A stretch of DNA of 46,637 bases from Magnetovibrio sp. GTDB lineage: Bacteria; Pseudomonadota; Alphaproteobacteria; Rhodospirillales; Magnetovibrionaceae. The stretch spans positions 1 to 46,637 of the forward strand of contig JAPHSY010000045.1 in the NCBI GenBank assembly GCA_026196495.1, given 5' to 3'. This document shows positions 8,494 through 17,640 of this stretch, in pieces. Position 1 is the first letter of the stretch. Each line of letters begins with the position of its first letter. The translations under genes and the position numbers were made by a program. The notes below the pieces were generated by a model that ran no database searches, had not been told where the DNA came from, and was given only the letters and a program-made list of their open reading frames with translations.

Positions 8494-10362
8494 ATGAGTT
8501 TGAATACACTTAGTAAATTTGATCCAACATCTATGTTTTCGGGTGCAATTGCACACCGTTTGACAGCTGCCCTGGTGGTGATGGGTATTTCGGCAACGTT
8601 GTTTACAACTGCTGTGCAAACCTATCTTGAATATCAGGCTGAGTTGGATTTGGTGCACGAACGGTTTGAAAACATTCGTGCAACCCATGGCCAAAGTCTT
8701 GCCGCGAGTATTTGGAGCTTTTCCCAAAAGCAAATCGAAATTGAATTGAGCGGATTGTTAAATACCCAGGGTATTGATTATGCCGGTATTGAGACGCCAG
8801 AAGGTGACCACTGGTCTGTTGGTATCAAAGCTGATGCAAACATTATCGTTGAATATATTCCGTTGATTTACGATGCCCAGGGCAAAGAGATTCAATTGGG
8901 TTTGTTGACGGTTACAGCCGACAAACAAGCCATACATGATCGAATTTTTGTGCATGCTTTGGAATCTTTACTGGCCTTTGGTCTCTGGACATCATTTCTT
9001 GCTGGTGCATTGTTCCTGATTTTTCGCGAGTTGGTGACGCGTCACTTAGTCACTTTGGCAGATTATACGCGCTCCATTTCTTTTGATGCTCATGCTCCTC
9101 CTGTAGTTTTAGACCGAGTTAAGTTTGGTGAAGGGACGATGGATGAGCTGGATCAAGTGGCCAACGCCATCAACACCATGCAAGTTAAGTTGGTGGAATC
9201 TGTTGAAGAGCTGAAAAAAAGTGAACGGCGTTTTCGTGCTATTTTTGATCAAAGCTTCCAATTCATTGGCCTGATGTCGCCCGACGGTATTTTGTTGGAG
9301 GCCAATCGTTCGTCACTCGAATATGCAGGGGTCAATTCTGAAAGCGTGCTGGGAAAGCCATTTTGGGAAACGCAGTGGTGGGCACATTCTGAGGAATTGC
9401 GTCATAAATTGAAGCAAGCGGTGGAAGAGGCGAGCCAAGGTCAGCTGGTTCGATTTGAAACCACCCACATCAGTACAGACGGTACTTTGTCTTATGTCGA
9501 CTTTTCGCTTAAACCGATGTGGAACGAAGATGGGGAAATCGAGCTTTTGATTCCTGAGGGCCGTGATATTACCGAACGAAAAATTGCTGAAACCAAACTT
9601 CAAGAAGCTTTGGTCGATGCGGAACGCGCCAACCATGCCAAATCAGAGTTTTTAGCAACGATGAGTCATGAGTTCCGGACACCTTTGAATGCCATCCTAG
9701 GCTTCAGTGAGATGTTGCGAGGGCAATATTTTGGTCCCTTGGGCGCAGAAAAATACGGAAGCTACGCAGAAGATATTCATGCCAGCGGTGAGCACATGTT
9801 GGCTCTGGTCAATGATATGTTGGATATTGCCGCAATTGAGGCTGGTAAACGTTTGATGAGCAATGAGGATTTGGATGTTGGTGAAATCATCCAAGATTGC
9901 ATGCGTAACTTTGAGACGGCGGCCAAAGCAGGCCATCTCTCACTAAGCTGTGAAATTGCTGATAACTGCCCCCCTCTATTTGCAGATAAACGCTCGGTTA
10001 CACAGATCGTGCTCAATATTGTGTCGAATGCGGTGAAGTTCACGGGGCCCGGCGGCTGTGTTTGGGCTTCTTTGGCGGTTCAAACAGACGAAATAATTAT
10101 CAAAGTGCAAGATACCGGCATTGGTATTGCGCCTGATAAAGTCTCCACGGTCACAGATCCTTTTGCGCAGACACATTCCGATCCGCATATCGCTCAGCAG
10201 GGTACTGGTCTGGGTTTGTCTATTGTGAAGTCATTGGTCGAAGTGTTTAAGGGTACACTCGTAATTGAAAGTCAGCCCGATGTCGGTACCACTGTGATCG
10301 TGCGCTTTCCGCTTAACCACGCGTCCCAGCAAAGCAATTTGAAAATACCCCCAAGCGTTTAA
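8494..10362 (+). CDS. membrane-bound PAS sensor histidine kinase
   Basis: A 622-residue sensor kinase. Transmembrane helix 1 is near residues 22-42, a periplasmic sensor segment of about 115 residues follows, and helix 2 is near 158-180. Then come a HAMP-like linker (MDELDQVANAINTM), a PAS domain (FRAIFDQSFQFIGLMSPDGIL to LIPEGRDITERK), and the dimerisation domain with phospho-accepting His392 in FLATMSHEFRTPLNAILGFSEML. The ATPase domain shows QIVLNIVSNAVKFT (N box), DTGIGIAPDK (G1) and GTGLGLSIVK (G2). No receiver domain is fused and no response regulator lies nearby, so the partner is unknown. I chose the ATG at 8494; an in-frame TTG at 8437 would add 19 residues. Confidence 0.92.
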   Translation: MSLNTLSKFDPTSMFSGAIAHRLTAALVVMGISATLFTTAVQTYLEYQAELDLVHERFENIRATHGQSLAASIWSFSQKQIEIELSGLLNTQGIDYAGIETPEGDHWSVGIKADANIIVEYIPLIYDAQGKEIQLGLLTVTADKQAIHDRIFVHALESLLAFGLWTSFLAGALFLIFRELVTRHLVTLADYTRSISFDAHAPPVVLDRVKFGEGTMDELDQVANAINTMQVKLVESVEELKKSERRFRAIFDQSFQFIGLMSPDGILLEANRSSLEYAGVNSESVLGKPFWETQWWAHSEELRHKLKQAVEEASQGQLVRFETTHISTDGTLSYVDFSLKPMWNEDGEIELLIPEGRDITERKIAETKLQEALVDAERANHAKSEFLATMSHEFRTPLNAILGFSEMLRGQYFGPLGAEKYGSYAEDIHASGEHMLALVNDMLDIAAIEAGKRLMSNEDLDVGEIIQDCMRNFETAAKAGHLSLSCEIADNCPPLFADKRSVTQIVLNIVSNAVKFTGPGGCVWASLAVQTDEIIIKVQDTGIGIAPDKVSTVTDPFAQTHSDPHIAQQGTGLGLSIVKSLVEVFKGTLVIESQPDVGTTVIVRFPLNHASQQSNLKIPPSV

Positions 10363-10377
10363 GATAAAAATCTTAGC

Positions 10378-10563
10378 CTATGTGTTGTTGACGGCGTCCG
10401 ACACCTCATTAAACATATCACCCATGCTGGTAGCAAACAGGTTGAGTGCACTGATAATTGCAACCGCAATTAAAGCTGCAATTAGGGCATATTCGATTGC
10501 GGTTGCTCCACGTTCGCACTTTATGAACCTGGATAAGAGTGAGCTAGAAAGTAGAGGGCGCAT
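10378..10563 (-). CDS. Flp/Fap-type pilin subunit
   Basis: A 61-residue class IVb pilin precursor. A basic leader (FIKCERG) precedes ATAIEYALIAALIAVAIISAL, the hallmark of Flp pilins: processing follows Gly at RG/ATAIEY, with Glu at position 5 and the adjacent Tyr kept. The start at 10563 is supported by GAGG 5 bases upstream; a longer in-frame start at 10617 is less likely. No prepilin peptidase, ATPase or other tad gene is in the window, so this is an orphan pilin gene here. It is convergent with the histidine kinase (15-bp gap) and divergent from the RarD-like gene. Confidence 0.9.
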   Translation of the reverse strand: MRPLLSSSLLSRFIKCERGATAIEYALIAALIAVAIISALNLFATSMGDMFNEVSDAVNNT

Positions 10564-10676
10564 ACAAACCTCGAAGGAGTTAACAGTCCATGGCACAGTG
10601 TACTTGATTCGCTTCAAGGTGGATAGTGAAGGTCGTCATATCTTTCTGTGTAAAGCACAGAAGAAAGGGGCCTGAA

Positions 10677-11627
10677 TTGTCAGATCAAAAAAACACACCA
10701 GATCCATTACAGATGCACATTCATGACAATGCTCATCAAGCTGCACCACTTGAAGGGGTCATGCTGGGGCTTGGTGCAACGTGCATGTGGGGCTTGTTTC
10801 CCCTTGTCTTTAAAACTGTTGCTCATATTCCAGCACTTGAGGTTTTGGCACATAGATCAGCGTGGTCACTGGTTTTTGTTGTTTTGTTGATGGTGTTGGT
10901 TGGTCGTCGACGTGAGCTGGCATCAAAGACCTTTTATGCGCCCAGTATACTTAAAACTATGGCCATATCAGGTATTGCAGTCGCCATCAATTGGGGGGTG
11001 TTTATTTGGGCAGTGGCAAATGACTTGGTCTTACAATCCAGTCTTGGCTACTACATTTCACCTCTGATGAGCGTGGTCTTGGGAGTTGTGTTTTTACATG
11101 AAAAGCTTAACCCAATGGCTTGGATGGCGGTACTCATGGCTGCAATGGGGGTGTTGGTCTTGATAGTGAGTCTAGGGCTGGTGCCCTGGGTCTCAATAGC
11201 TTTAGCCGTGTCATGGGCAATATATGGGTTGGTGCGCAAGACTGCCCCAGTTGGTTCATTGCCGGGATTGTATCTTGAAACATTGCTGCTGTTGCCACTT
11301 GCGTTGGCGTATATCGCGTGGCTAGGGATCGTGGATGGTAATGCTGTGTTTGGCAGCACTTGGCAAGACACGACATTGTTGGCAGGAACGGGTTTGGTAA
11401 CGGCATTGCCTTTACTGCTATTTGCCCGTGCGGCGCGGATTTTGCGGTTATCGACTGTTGGGGTGCTTATGTACATCGTTCCAACCGGACAATTTCTTTT
11501 GGCAGTGTTTGTGTTTCAAGAACCGTTCACATTTGTTCACCTTATATCATTTGTTCTAATCTGGTTGAGCCTGGCTTTATATGGTTGGGGATCGTCACGA
11601 AAACCAAAATCCCCGTCCACAAGCTGA
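10677..11627 (+). CDS. rarD: RarD-type EamA-family transporter
   Basis: An inner-membrane protein of the drug/metabolite transporter superfamily with about ten hydrophobic helices. The opening GVMLGLGATCMWGLFPLVFKTV, then ALEVLAHRSAWSLVFV, and the C-terminal LLFARAARILRLSTVGVLMYIVPTGQFLLAVFVFQEPF are strongly RarD-like. The substrate of RarD is not established; the name comes from a chloramphenicol-sensitivity phenotype. The start is uncertain. TTG at 10677 has AAGGGG at a suitable distance, GTG at 10626 adds 17 residues, and ATG at 10713 would also leave all helices intact. With the TTG start the product is 316 residues. Confidence 0.85.
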   Translation: MSDQKNTPDPLQMHIHDNAHQAAPLEGVMLGLGATCMWGLFPLVFKTVAHIPALEVLAHRSAWSLVFVVLLMVLVGRRRELASKTFYAPSILKTMAISGIAVAINWGVFIWAVANDLVLQSSLGYYISPLMSVVLGVVFLHEKLNPMAWMAVLMAAMGVLVLIVSLGLVPWVSIALAVSWAIYGLVRKTAPVGSLPGLYLETLLLLPLALAYIAWLGIVDGNAVFGSTWQDTTLLAGTGLVTALPLLLFARAARILRLSTVGVLMYIVPTGQFLLAVFVFQEPFTFVHLISFVLIWLSLALYGWGSSRKPKSPSTS

Positions 11628-12743
11628 TTAAAATTAAATCCATACCGTAAACGAAGTGATTATAGATACCTTGAATCAGGTGTCTTTTGAGTTGTGTAAC
11701 AATACGTGACAATCCTAAACCATTTACAGTGTTGCTGGGCATTTGGATGTCCTTGGGTATGGTTAATGTAGATTAAATATGTACGGGAAGCCTGGGTGAA
11801 GGATCAAACATGTTTGAGACGTTTGCATTCCACAACAATGGTGTTGGGGTGGCCTGCTTTTAGATGCTTTGTGTTAAGGATATTGCTAGATATATGCATA
11901 ACAAATTCGAGAGTTGTTGATGGTAACGCCCAAACAAATCATCACAATACGATCTATCTAATTGTTTTAATTTATTTAATTAATATCATAATGATTTAGA
12001 AATGATATCTTATGGTAGTATGTGTAAAATTGCTTAGAGGGCTTAAGCTCTAAACTTTCATACCCAACAGATTGGTGAAAAACGCTGTTAATCACATGAT
12101 AGCGTTCTGAGAAAGTGTGCTCAGGGATAAAGGCATGCCGGTGCGTGTTATGGTTAACATATAGTAAAAGCCCCTTTTTTCTTGTGTTTATTCTGAGGCT
12201 GGGTGCCATCACTTAAAGTTATTAATGAAGACGAAATTCCTGGCCTGGGAATGGGAATTACATAAGCCCTTAGGGTGGACATGGTTGAATTCTCATCACT
12301 TGAAAAATCAGTGTGATCAAGACTAACTACATTAGCAGTTTTGTGAGGAATAAAAGTGGATTAGCTTGTCTTTTAAGGCCAAAAAATCGACGATTATTCA
12401 AGAAAAAGGCCCATTATGACTAGATTGTGATGGAATGACGTAATTTTCCTAAGAAAGCTTAAACAATATAATTATTGTTTAATTTCAATATATTAAACCA
12501 CAATTATAACTCATAGAACGAAGATTTCCTTCTAAACGTCAAGTGTTCCTTAATCATAAGCCTACAAAAACCAGTAAAAAACAACAAATGCAGTTGACTG
12601 GTTTCGGTTGAGTCCTAAACTGTTGATATATGACACGCACTGGTGTGTTGAAATTGGATAACTTAGGGGGATATAGGCCGCATTTAAGGCTTATGTCGCC
12701 CCCGACATGACTACGTTATCGTAATCTGAGAATGAGGATGCCA
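11628..12743. other. 1.1-kb AT-rich region without a convincing gene
   Basis: No reading frame here has a good ribosome site together with a recognisable or compositionally convincing product. From about 11940 to 12580 the sequence is much richer in A and T than its neighbours, including runs such as TTTAATTTATTTAATTAATA at 11966. Small inverted repeats occur: TTAGAG/CTCTAA around 12034-12053 and AACGCT/AGCGTT around 12080-12106. Neither is followed by a T run. A GGGGG/CCCCC imperfect hairpin at about 12666-12703 lies just upstream of the J-domain gene and could be in its leader. I could not identify a gene remnant. Confidence 0.6.
12594..12621 (+). promoter_or_regulatory. possible promoter of the J-domain gene
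   Basis: TTGACT at 12594, a 16-base spacer and TAAACT at 12616. If used, the transcript would have a leader of about 115 bases containing the imperfect GGGGG/CCCCC hairpin. Other weak matches exist nearby. Confidence 0.3.
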
Positions 12744-13424
12744 ATGACTGCATCTGAAGGTATAAAAAAACATTCCTATACAATTCCATGTGCGAGTCGT
12801 TTTCGCGATGAAGTGAGCACATTGGCGGAGGCCAAAGGCTGTAATGTTGCTGATTTGGCACGATCAGTGGTTCTGGTGGTGCCCCGAAACGTTATTGAGG
12901 GGGCCAAAGACCCTGGAGAACCTGCCCGTGACGATCGCGAAACAGTTATTCTGAAATCGGGACGATCTGCAGGTAAACCATGGCGCCGTAAACCACGTCT
13001 ACAGGTCCGGATGAGTCCTGGTTACGCGGTGGAAACCATTCGCAAGGCCTTAGGCTTAGCCATGTCAATTGAACGCGGACATATGAACGTAGACGTTGAA
13101 AGTCAGCAGGCTATCGATAACGCCAGCATGGAACATGAAGCCCAACAAAACCTGTTGCGTGAAACTCATGAAGAATTGGAACGCATACGCTCTGTGGTCC
13201 AAGAGCTTCATTTCGAACTGTTACCACATGGGGTGCATACACGTGAGCAGGCGCTTTATGTGCTGGGCTTTGCGCCGGGTTCACAGCCAAATGTTAGTGA
13301 GCTGCGCATGCGCTTTCGCCGTCTTGCCACCATCTATCATCCAGACGGCCAAGATGGATCCCACCAGCGTATGAGCCAACTCAATGCAGCGATGGAGATG
13401 CTGCGTACGGGTGGTGGTTACTAG
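12744..13424 (+). CDS. J-domain protein with putative ribbon-helix-helix-like N-terminus
   Basis: A 226-residue protein with a C-terminal J-domain: TREQALYVLGF as helix I region, MRFRRLATIYHPD as helix II plus the HPD tripeptide (about residues 199-201), and MSQLNAAMEML as helix III. J-domains stimulate Hsp70 ATPase through HPD. The N-terminus (residues about 10-45, YTIPCASRFRDEVSTLAEAKGCNVADLARSVV) has the short strand plus two helices pattern of a ribbon-helix-helix DNA-binding fold; this is inference from pattern only. A basic middle part (GKPWRRKPRLQVRMSPGYA) and a helical Glu-rich stretch connect the two. The ATG at 12744 has GAGG 6 bases upstream, better than the ATG at 12732. There is no DnaJ zinc-finger or G/F region, so it is not DnaJ itself. 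Confidence 0.8.
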   Translation: MTASEGIKKHSYTIPCASRFRDEVSTLAEAKGCNVADLARSVVLVVPRNVIEGAKDPGEPARDDRETVILKSGRSAGKPWRRKPRLQVRMSPGYAVETIRKALGLAMSIERGHMNVDVESQQAIDNASMEHEAQQNLLRETHEELERIRSVVQELHFELLPHGVHTREQALYVLGFAPGSQPNVSELRMRFRRLATIYHPDGQDGSHQRMSQLNAAMEMLRTGGGY

Positions 13425-13446
13425 GTGGGTTCAGATTTTAGGCACA

Positions 13447-13478
13447 AAAAACCGCCCAGCTTGAACCGGGCGGTTTTT
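13447..13478. terminator. bidirectional rho-independent terminator
   Basis: AAAAACCGCCC and GGGCGGTTTTT form a perfect 11-bp stem around a 10-base loop, giving a T run on both strands. It sits between the convergent J-domain gene and the Bax-inhibitor-1 gene and can serve both. Confidence 0.93.
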
Positions 13479-13496
13479 GTTTGGATATGATATAGC

Positions 13497-14249
13497 TTAG
13501 CGACGCTCGCCAAATAAACGCAGCAACATGATAAACAGATTGATGAAGTCCAGATAAAGCGTCAAGGCGCCCATTATAGCTTTCTTGGTCGCAACTTCTT
13601 TGCCGTCCATTTCATTGTAAATGGCTTTGATTTTTTGGGTGTCATAAGCCGTCAAACCAACAAAGATCAACACACCTGCGGCAGAGATTACAAAATGTAG
13701 TGCGCTGGATTGCAAGAAGAAGTTGACGACACTGGCAATGATCAAGCCGATCAGGCCCATGATTAGGAAGGAGCCAATGCCTGTCAGATCACGCTTGGTT
13801 GTGTAGCCGTACAAGCTCATGCCGGCGAAGGTGGCAGCAGTGATAAAGAATACGCGGGTGATGGATGCGCCTGTGTATAAAAAGAAGATATACGACAGCG
13901 ACAGGCCCATCAGACCGGAGTAAAACCAAAAGGTACCTTGAGCAGCGGGTGCGCTCATACGGTTAATGCCAAAGCTCAAGACAAATACCAGGGCAAGTGG
14001 TGCAAAAGTGATGATCCAACCGAGACCTGTCATTCCAGTGATGTGACCGGTTTCGTTGATCATATAGAACATACGCGCAAGTGGCTCATACGATGCTGCA
14101 AACATCGCCACAATACCTGTCAATGCTAGGCCGGAAGCCATGTAGTTGTAGACCTTAAGCATGTAGGAACGCAGGCCTTGGTCAATTTCCAGGGTCTGGG
14201 TATGCGATCCCGTGCGTAGGACGGTTTGGTCTTGGGGTTCGAAAGCCAT
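13497..14249 (-). CDS. Bax inhibitor-1/YccA family membrane protein
   Basis: A 250-residue polytopic inner-membrane protein with about seven transmembrane helices. BI-1 family features include YMLKVYNYMASGLALTGIVAMFA near the start, GLMGLSLSYIFFLYTG, the central FFITAATFAGMSLYGYTTKRDLTGIGSFLIMGLIGL, LIFVGLTAYDTQKIKAIY (the conserved Asp-containing segment) and the terminal GALTLYLDFINLFIMLLRLFG. Some relatives are pH-sensitive calcium leak channels, and YccA acts on FtsH; which applies here cannot be told. GGAG lies about 10 bases before the ATG. Confidence 0.94.
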   Translation of the reverse strand: MAFEPQDQTVLRTGSHTQTLEIDQGLRSYMLKVYNYMASGLALTGIVAMFAASYEPLARMFYMINETGHITGMTGLGWIITFAPLALVFVLSFGINRMSAPAAQGTFWFYSGLMGLSLSYIFFLYTGASITRVFFITAATFAGMSLYGYTTKRDLTGIGSFLIMGLIGLIIASVVNFFLQSSALHFVISAAGVLIFVGLTAYDTQKIKAIYNEMDGKEVATKKAIMGALTLYLDFINLFIMLLRLFGERR

Positions 14250-14359
14250 GTGGCGATCACTCCATCAAATTGGTTTCTATTGGTCTTAATATGTCAGGAA
14301 TTTGAGGCAAATCAAGGGCAAGCGTACGAATTTTCAGATTTGCAGACGGGAGTATTCTC

Positions 14360-16906
14360 CTATTCGTTACGCAAATGCCCACTGGCCTTTTCACCCATGG
14401 CCCGCCACGTGCCAAAAAAACCCATGGCGAGGGTGAGCAGAATGGCCCCGATAACGGTAATAATGGCCTCTGCTGCCATAAATGACCAATTCATGCCCAT
14501 AATCTGTTCGATTACGGCCCAAGATATCAGTGTTCCGACACTGGCCCCAACCAATCCGGTGAACAGCCCCAGCAAACCATATTCGAACAAAAATGCGCCC
14601 ATGACTTGTTTGCGTGTTGCCCCTAAGACTTTGAAGACAACGGAATCATAAATGCGGCGGGTACGTGCTGCTGCAATGGCCCCGCCTAAAACGATGATTC
14701 CAGCCAATACAGTGACAGATGCAGTGCCTGTCACCGCTGTGCCGATACCAGCAATCAAGCGATTGGCTGCGGCCAAAGCATCACGCACTCGAATAGCAGA
14801 AACGTTGCCAAAGGTATCAGCAACAACTCGCTCAATTTCAGGTTCAGAATCTTCCGGTGCCATGACGGCGGCAATGTGGGTGTGCGGTGCACCTTCTAAA
14901 GTGCCTGGGGCAAAGATGATGGCGAAATCAAAGCGTAAAGTACGCCAATCAATTTTACGCAAAGATGTAATTTCGGCAGTGATGTCACGACCCAGTACAT
15001 TGATGGTGAGGGTGTCACCGATACCGACACCGAAGCCACTGGCGACTTGGGCATCGAATGAGATTTGCGGTGGGCCGTTATAGTTTTGGTCCCACCACTG
15101 CCCGGCAACAAACTCTGTTCCCTTGGGCGGAATAGCTGCATAGGATAAGGCACGATCGCCTCGGATTGCCCAGCGGACGTTTTGCGCCACGTCGACTTGG
15201 TCGACTGGAACACCATTGATTTTGACGACGCGTCCACGCATGGATGGCTTGCGCAAAAGATCATGCGTGCCGGGCACGGCTTTTATGGTCTTGTCGAAGG
15301 TTTCAACTTGGTGTGGCTGGATATCAATAAAGAAATACGCGGGGGCATGTTCGGGGATCGATTCCTCGACCTGTTGCGCAATGTTGCCCTGGATCAAGGC
15401 GACACCGACCAAAACCGATAAGCCCACGCCCAAGGCCTGAACCACGGAAGGCGTAGCCGTGCCAGGGCGATGGAGGTTGGCAAGGACCAAGCGAGTTACG
15501 GCATTTTGTGGCCGCGGTGCATGCGCGGCAATTTTCATCACGGCCAGGGAACCCAAATGCAGCAAAAACACGGTGGCGAGACTGACGGCCACAAACCAAT
15601 AAGCAAAGTTACGTTCCTCCGCCCAGTAGACCACCAATAAGGCCAAAACGATCACACCGGTCATCACAGCAAAGCCGTATCGTTTTTTCGGATGGGTGGT
15701 GATGGGTGCAACATTGGTGCGAAATAAATTGGCGGCTGGTGTTTCCTGCGCTTGGGCCAATGGCCAAAGCGCAAAGGTTAACGACACCAACAAGCCAAAT
15801 ACAGCCGCCTTGAATAAGGCATCGGGATAAATGCCGATTTGGGGTGCGACAGGGAGCTGCGACTTCACCAGCTCAATCCCAGCAATGGGTAACAGCGCAC
15901 CCAATACCAGCCCCAGAGCGATGGACAGCAAGGTAATCATCAGCACTTGCATTAAATAGGCCTGGAACACTAAGGCACTGGGGGCGCCGACACATTTCAA
16001 AGTGGCGATGGTGGTGGTTTTGGTGTCGAGATAGCTTTTAACCGCGCTCAGTACGCCAATGCCACCGACCAACAAGGCGGTGAGCCCGGCAAAGGTGAGA
16101 AACAAAGTTAGCCTGTCAATAAAACGTTGAAGCCCTGGGGCGGCATTTCCGGGACCGTGAATACGCCAAGCCGCATCGGGAAAATTGGCTTTAAGATTTT
16201 TGATAAAATCCTGCGGGGTTTGGTCTGGGCCGACCATCACACGCTGACGATAACGGATCTGACTGCCGGGCTGGATCAGTCCGGTTTCTTCTAAAGCTGC
16301 AGCGGCAACCATAAAGCGGGGGCCGAAGTTGACGATAGATGCAACCCGATCCGGTTCGCGTTCAATAACGCCACGCAATTGAAAGGTGGTTTTGCCGACG
16401 CGAATGTTGTCGCCCAGGGCAACATCCAATTTGATCAACAGCCCACGATCAATCACGGCTCCCCAAACACCGTCCTGAATTGAGAGTTGAGTCTGAAGGC
16501 CTGCGGTTGGATTTAAGGTCACGGAATCGACAAGGGGATAGTGTGCATCGACACCTTTGAGTTCAACTAAGGCCCGGGTGCCGTTAACACCTTGCCCGGT
16601 TTGGGCCATAGCCTTCATTTCGATGGTGGACGAACGTGCCGAAGAGTGTGCTTCAAAATATTTGCGCTCTTCATCTGTGAACTTTACGTGTTGTTGGCTG
16701 ATGTCAACATCACCACCCAACAAGACACGGGCATCAGCCATTAGCCCCGATGTTACCGCCTGGGATAAGCTACCGACAGCAGCAATGGAGGCAACACCCA
16801 AAGTTAAACAAATGAGAAAAACCCGAAAACCCGTTAAGCCCGTGCGCATTTCGCGCCGTGCAATGCGCCAAGCCAGACTGAAGGTTCCGACGTTGGGTTG
16901 TGCCAT
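14360..16906 (-). CDS. ABC transporter permease, YbbP/FtsX-like
   Basis: An 848-residue permease of the MacB/LolC-type superfamily. A transmembrane helix at residues 24-44 (FRVFLICLTLGVASIAAVG) leads into a large extracytoplasmic domain. A first FtsX bundle follows around 260-390 (LTLFLTFAGLTALLVGGIGVLSAVKSYL), then a middle pair of helices, a second extracytoplasmic domain and a C-terminal FtsX bundle (VTVLAGIIVLGGAIAAARTRR, then SVVFKVLGATRKQVMGAFLFEYGLLGLF). The duplicated layout matches YbbP. Family members are thought to move lipophilic substrates outward; the substrate is unknown. It starts 3 bases after the stop of the ATPase gene, so the two are surely one transcript. Confidence 0.93.
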   Translation of the reverse strand: MAQPNVGTFSLAWRIARREMRTGLTGFRVFLICLTLGVASIAAVGSLSQAVTSGLMADARVLLGGDVDISQQHVKFTDEERKYFEAHSSARSSTIEMKAMAQTGQGVNGTRALVELKGVDAHYPLVDSVTLNPTAGLQTQLSIQDGVWGAVIDRGLLIKLDVALGDNIRVGKTTFQLRGVIEREPDRVASIVNFGPRFMVAAAALEETGLIQPGSQIRYRQRVMVGPDQTPQDFIKNLKANFPDAAWRIHGPGNAAPGLQRFIDRLTLFLTFAGLTALLVGGIGVLSAVKSYLDTKTTTIATLKCVGAPSALVFQAYLMQVLMITLLSIALGLVLGALLPIAGIELVKSQLPVAPQIGIYPDALFKAAVFGLLVSLTFALWPLAQAQETPAANLFRTNVAPITTHPKKRYGFAVMTGVIVLALLVVYWAEERNFAYWFVAVSLATVFLLHLGSLAVMKIAAHAPRPQNAVTRLVLANLHRPGTATPSVVQALGVGLSVLVGVALIQGNIAQQVEESIPEHAPAYFFIDIQPHQVETFDKTIKAVPGTHDLLRKPSMRGRVVKINGVPVDQVDVAQNVRWAIRGDRALSYAAIPPKGTEFVAGQWWDQNYNGPPQISFDAQVASGFGVGIGDTLTINVLGRDITAEITSLRKIDWRTLRFDFAIIFAPGTLEGAPHTHIAAVMAPEDSEPEIERVVADTFGNVSAIRVRDALAAANRLIAGIGTAVTGTASVTVLAGIIVLGGAIAAARTRRIYDSVVFKVLGATRKQVMGAFLFEYGLLGLFTGLVGASVGTLISWAVIEQIMGMNWSFMAAEAIITVIGAILLTLAMGFFGTWRAMGEKASGHLRNE

Positions 16907-16909
16907 ATC

Positions 16910-17626
16910 TTAGGCCGTCACTGGACTGGGTACATCGTCGCTGACGATGTTGCCGTCCGACATGCTGAGAATGCGTGAACACCGTTCTGCCAAAACCGGG
17001 GCGTGGGTGATGAGTAGCAATGTAGTGTTTTTGCGTTCGTGCAAATCGAACAACAAATCCATAACGGTCTCACCTGTTTTTCCGTCAAGGTTCCCAGTGG
17101 GTTCATCGGCCAACAAAATAGTGGGCTCGGAGACAAAAGCGCGCGCCAAGGCGACGCGCTGTTGTTCGCCGCCGGACAATTGTCCAGGGTAGTGTTCCAG
17201 ACGATGGCCCAGACCTACGGCGGCCAGTTGTTCTTGCGCGGCTTCAAAGGCCTGTTTGCGTCCTGCAAACTCAAGGGGCAAGGCAACATTTTCCAAAGCG
17301 GTCATGGTCGGTACGAGGTGAAAGTTTTGGAAGACAATTCCGGTGTGATCGCGGCGAAACAGGGCTAACTGATCTTCGGATTTGTGGGTGATATCTTGTC
17401 CGGCAACGTGGATTTCGCCACGTGTGGCGCGCTCCAGCCCTGCGATAACCATCAGCATCGAAGTTTTCCCCGAACCACTGGGACCCACCAGGCCGACGGT
17501 TTCACCTCGGGCAATATTGAGATTTATGCCACGTAAGATATTGACCTCACCCGCATCACTGTTCAGTGTCAAGTGAACGTCATTGAGTTGGATGGCGGGA
17601 GATTTGGCAGTTTGAGTGTCTGGCAT
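16910..17626 (-). CDS. ABC transporter ATP-binding protein, YbbA-like
   Basis: A 238-residue nucleotide-binding subunit of the LolD/MacB/YbbA group. Walker A is VGPSGSGKTS (about residues 48-56), the Q-loop segment is VFQNFHLVPTMTALENVALPLEF, the signature is LSGGEQQRVALARAF, Walker B is ILLADEPTGNLD, and the H-loop is LLLITHAP. It pairs with the adjoining large permease. The divergent GDSL esterase starts 14 bases from its ATG, giving the same tesA-ybbA-ybbP arrangement seen in E. coli; this is why I favour YbbA over LolD. Confidence 0.93.
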   Translation of the reverse strand: MPDTQTAKSPAIQLNDVHLTLNSDAGEVNILRGINLNIARGETVGLVGPSGSGKTSMLMVIAGLERATRGEIHVAGQDITHKSEDQLALFRRDHTGIVFQNFHLVPTMTALENVALPLEFAGRKQAFEAAQEQLAAVGLGHRLEHYPGQLSGGEQQRVALARAFVSEPTILLADEPTGNLDGKTGETVMDLLFDLHERKNTTLLLITHAPVLAERCSRILSMSDGNIVSDDVPSPVTA

Positions 17627-17640
17627 AAGGCAGCCTTAAG

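Noticed and set aside
11542-11742. 66-codon minus-strand frame with one hydrophobic stretch
   Set aside because: It overlaps the end of the rarD gene in antisense and the hydrophobic stretch is what antisense of a membrane protein often gives.
11976-12212. 78-codon minus-strand frame in the AT-rich gap
   Set aside because: No ribosome site and no recognisable motif; the length is expected by chance in such a region.
14360-17626. LolCDE lipoprotein-release system
   Set aside because: The permease is a single 848-residue protein with duplicated FtsX bundles and the ATPase diverges from a tesA-like gene, which fits YbbA/YbbP better.
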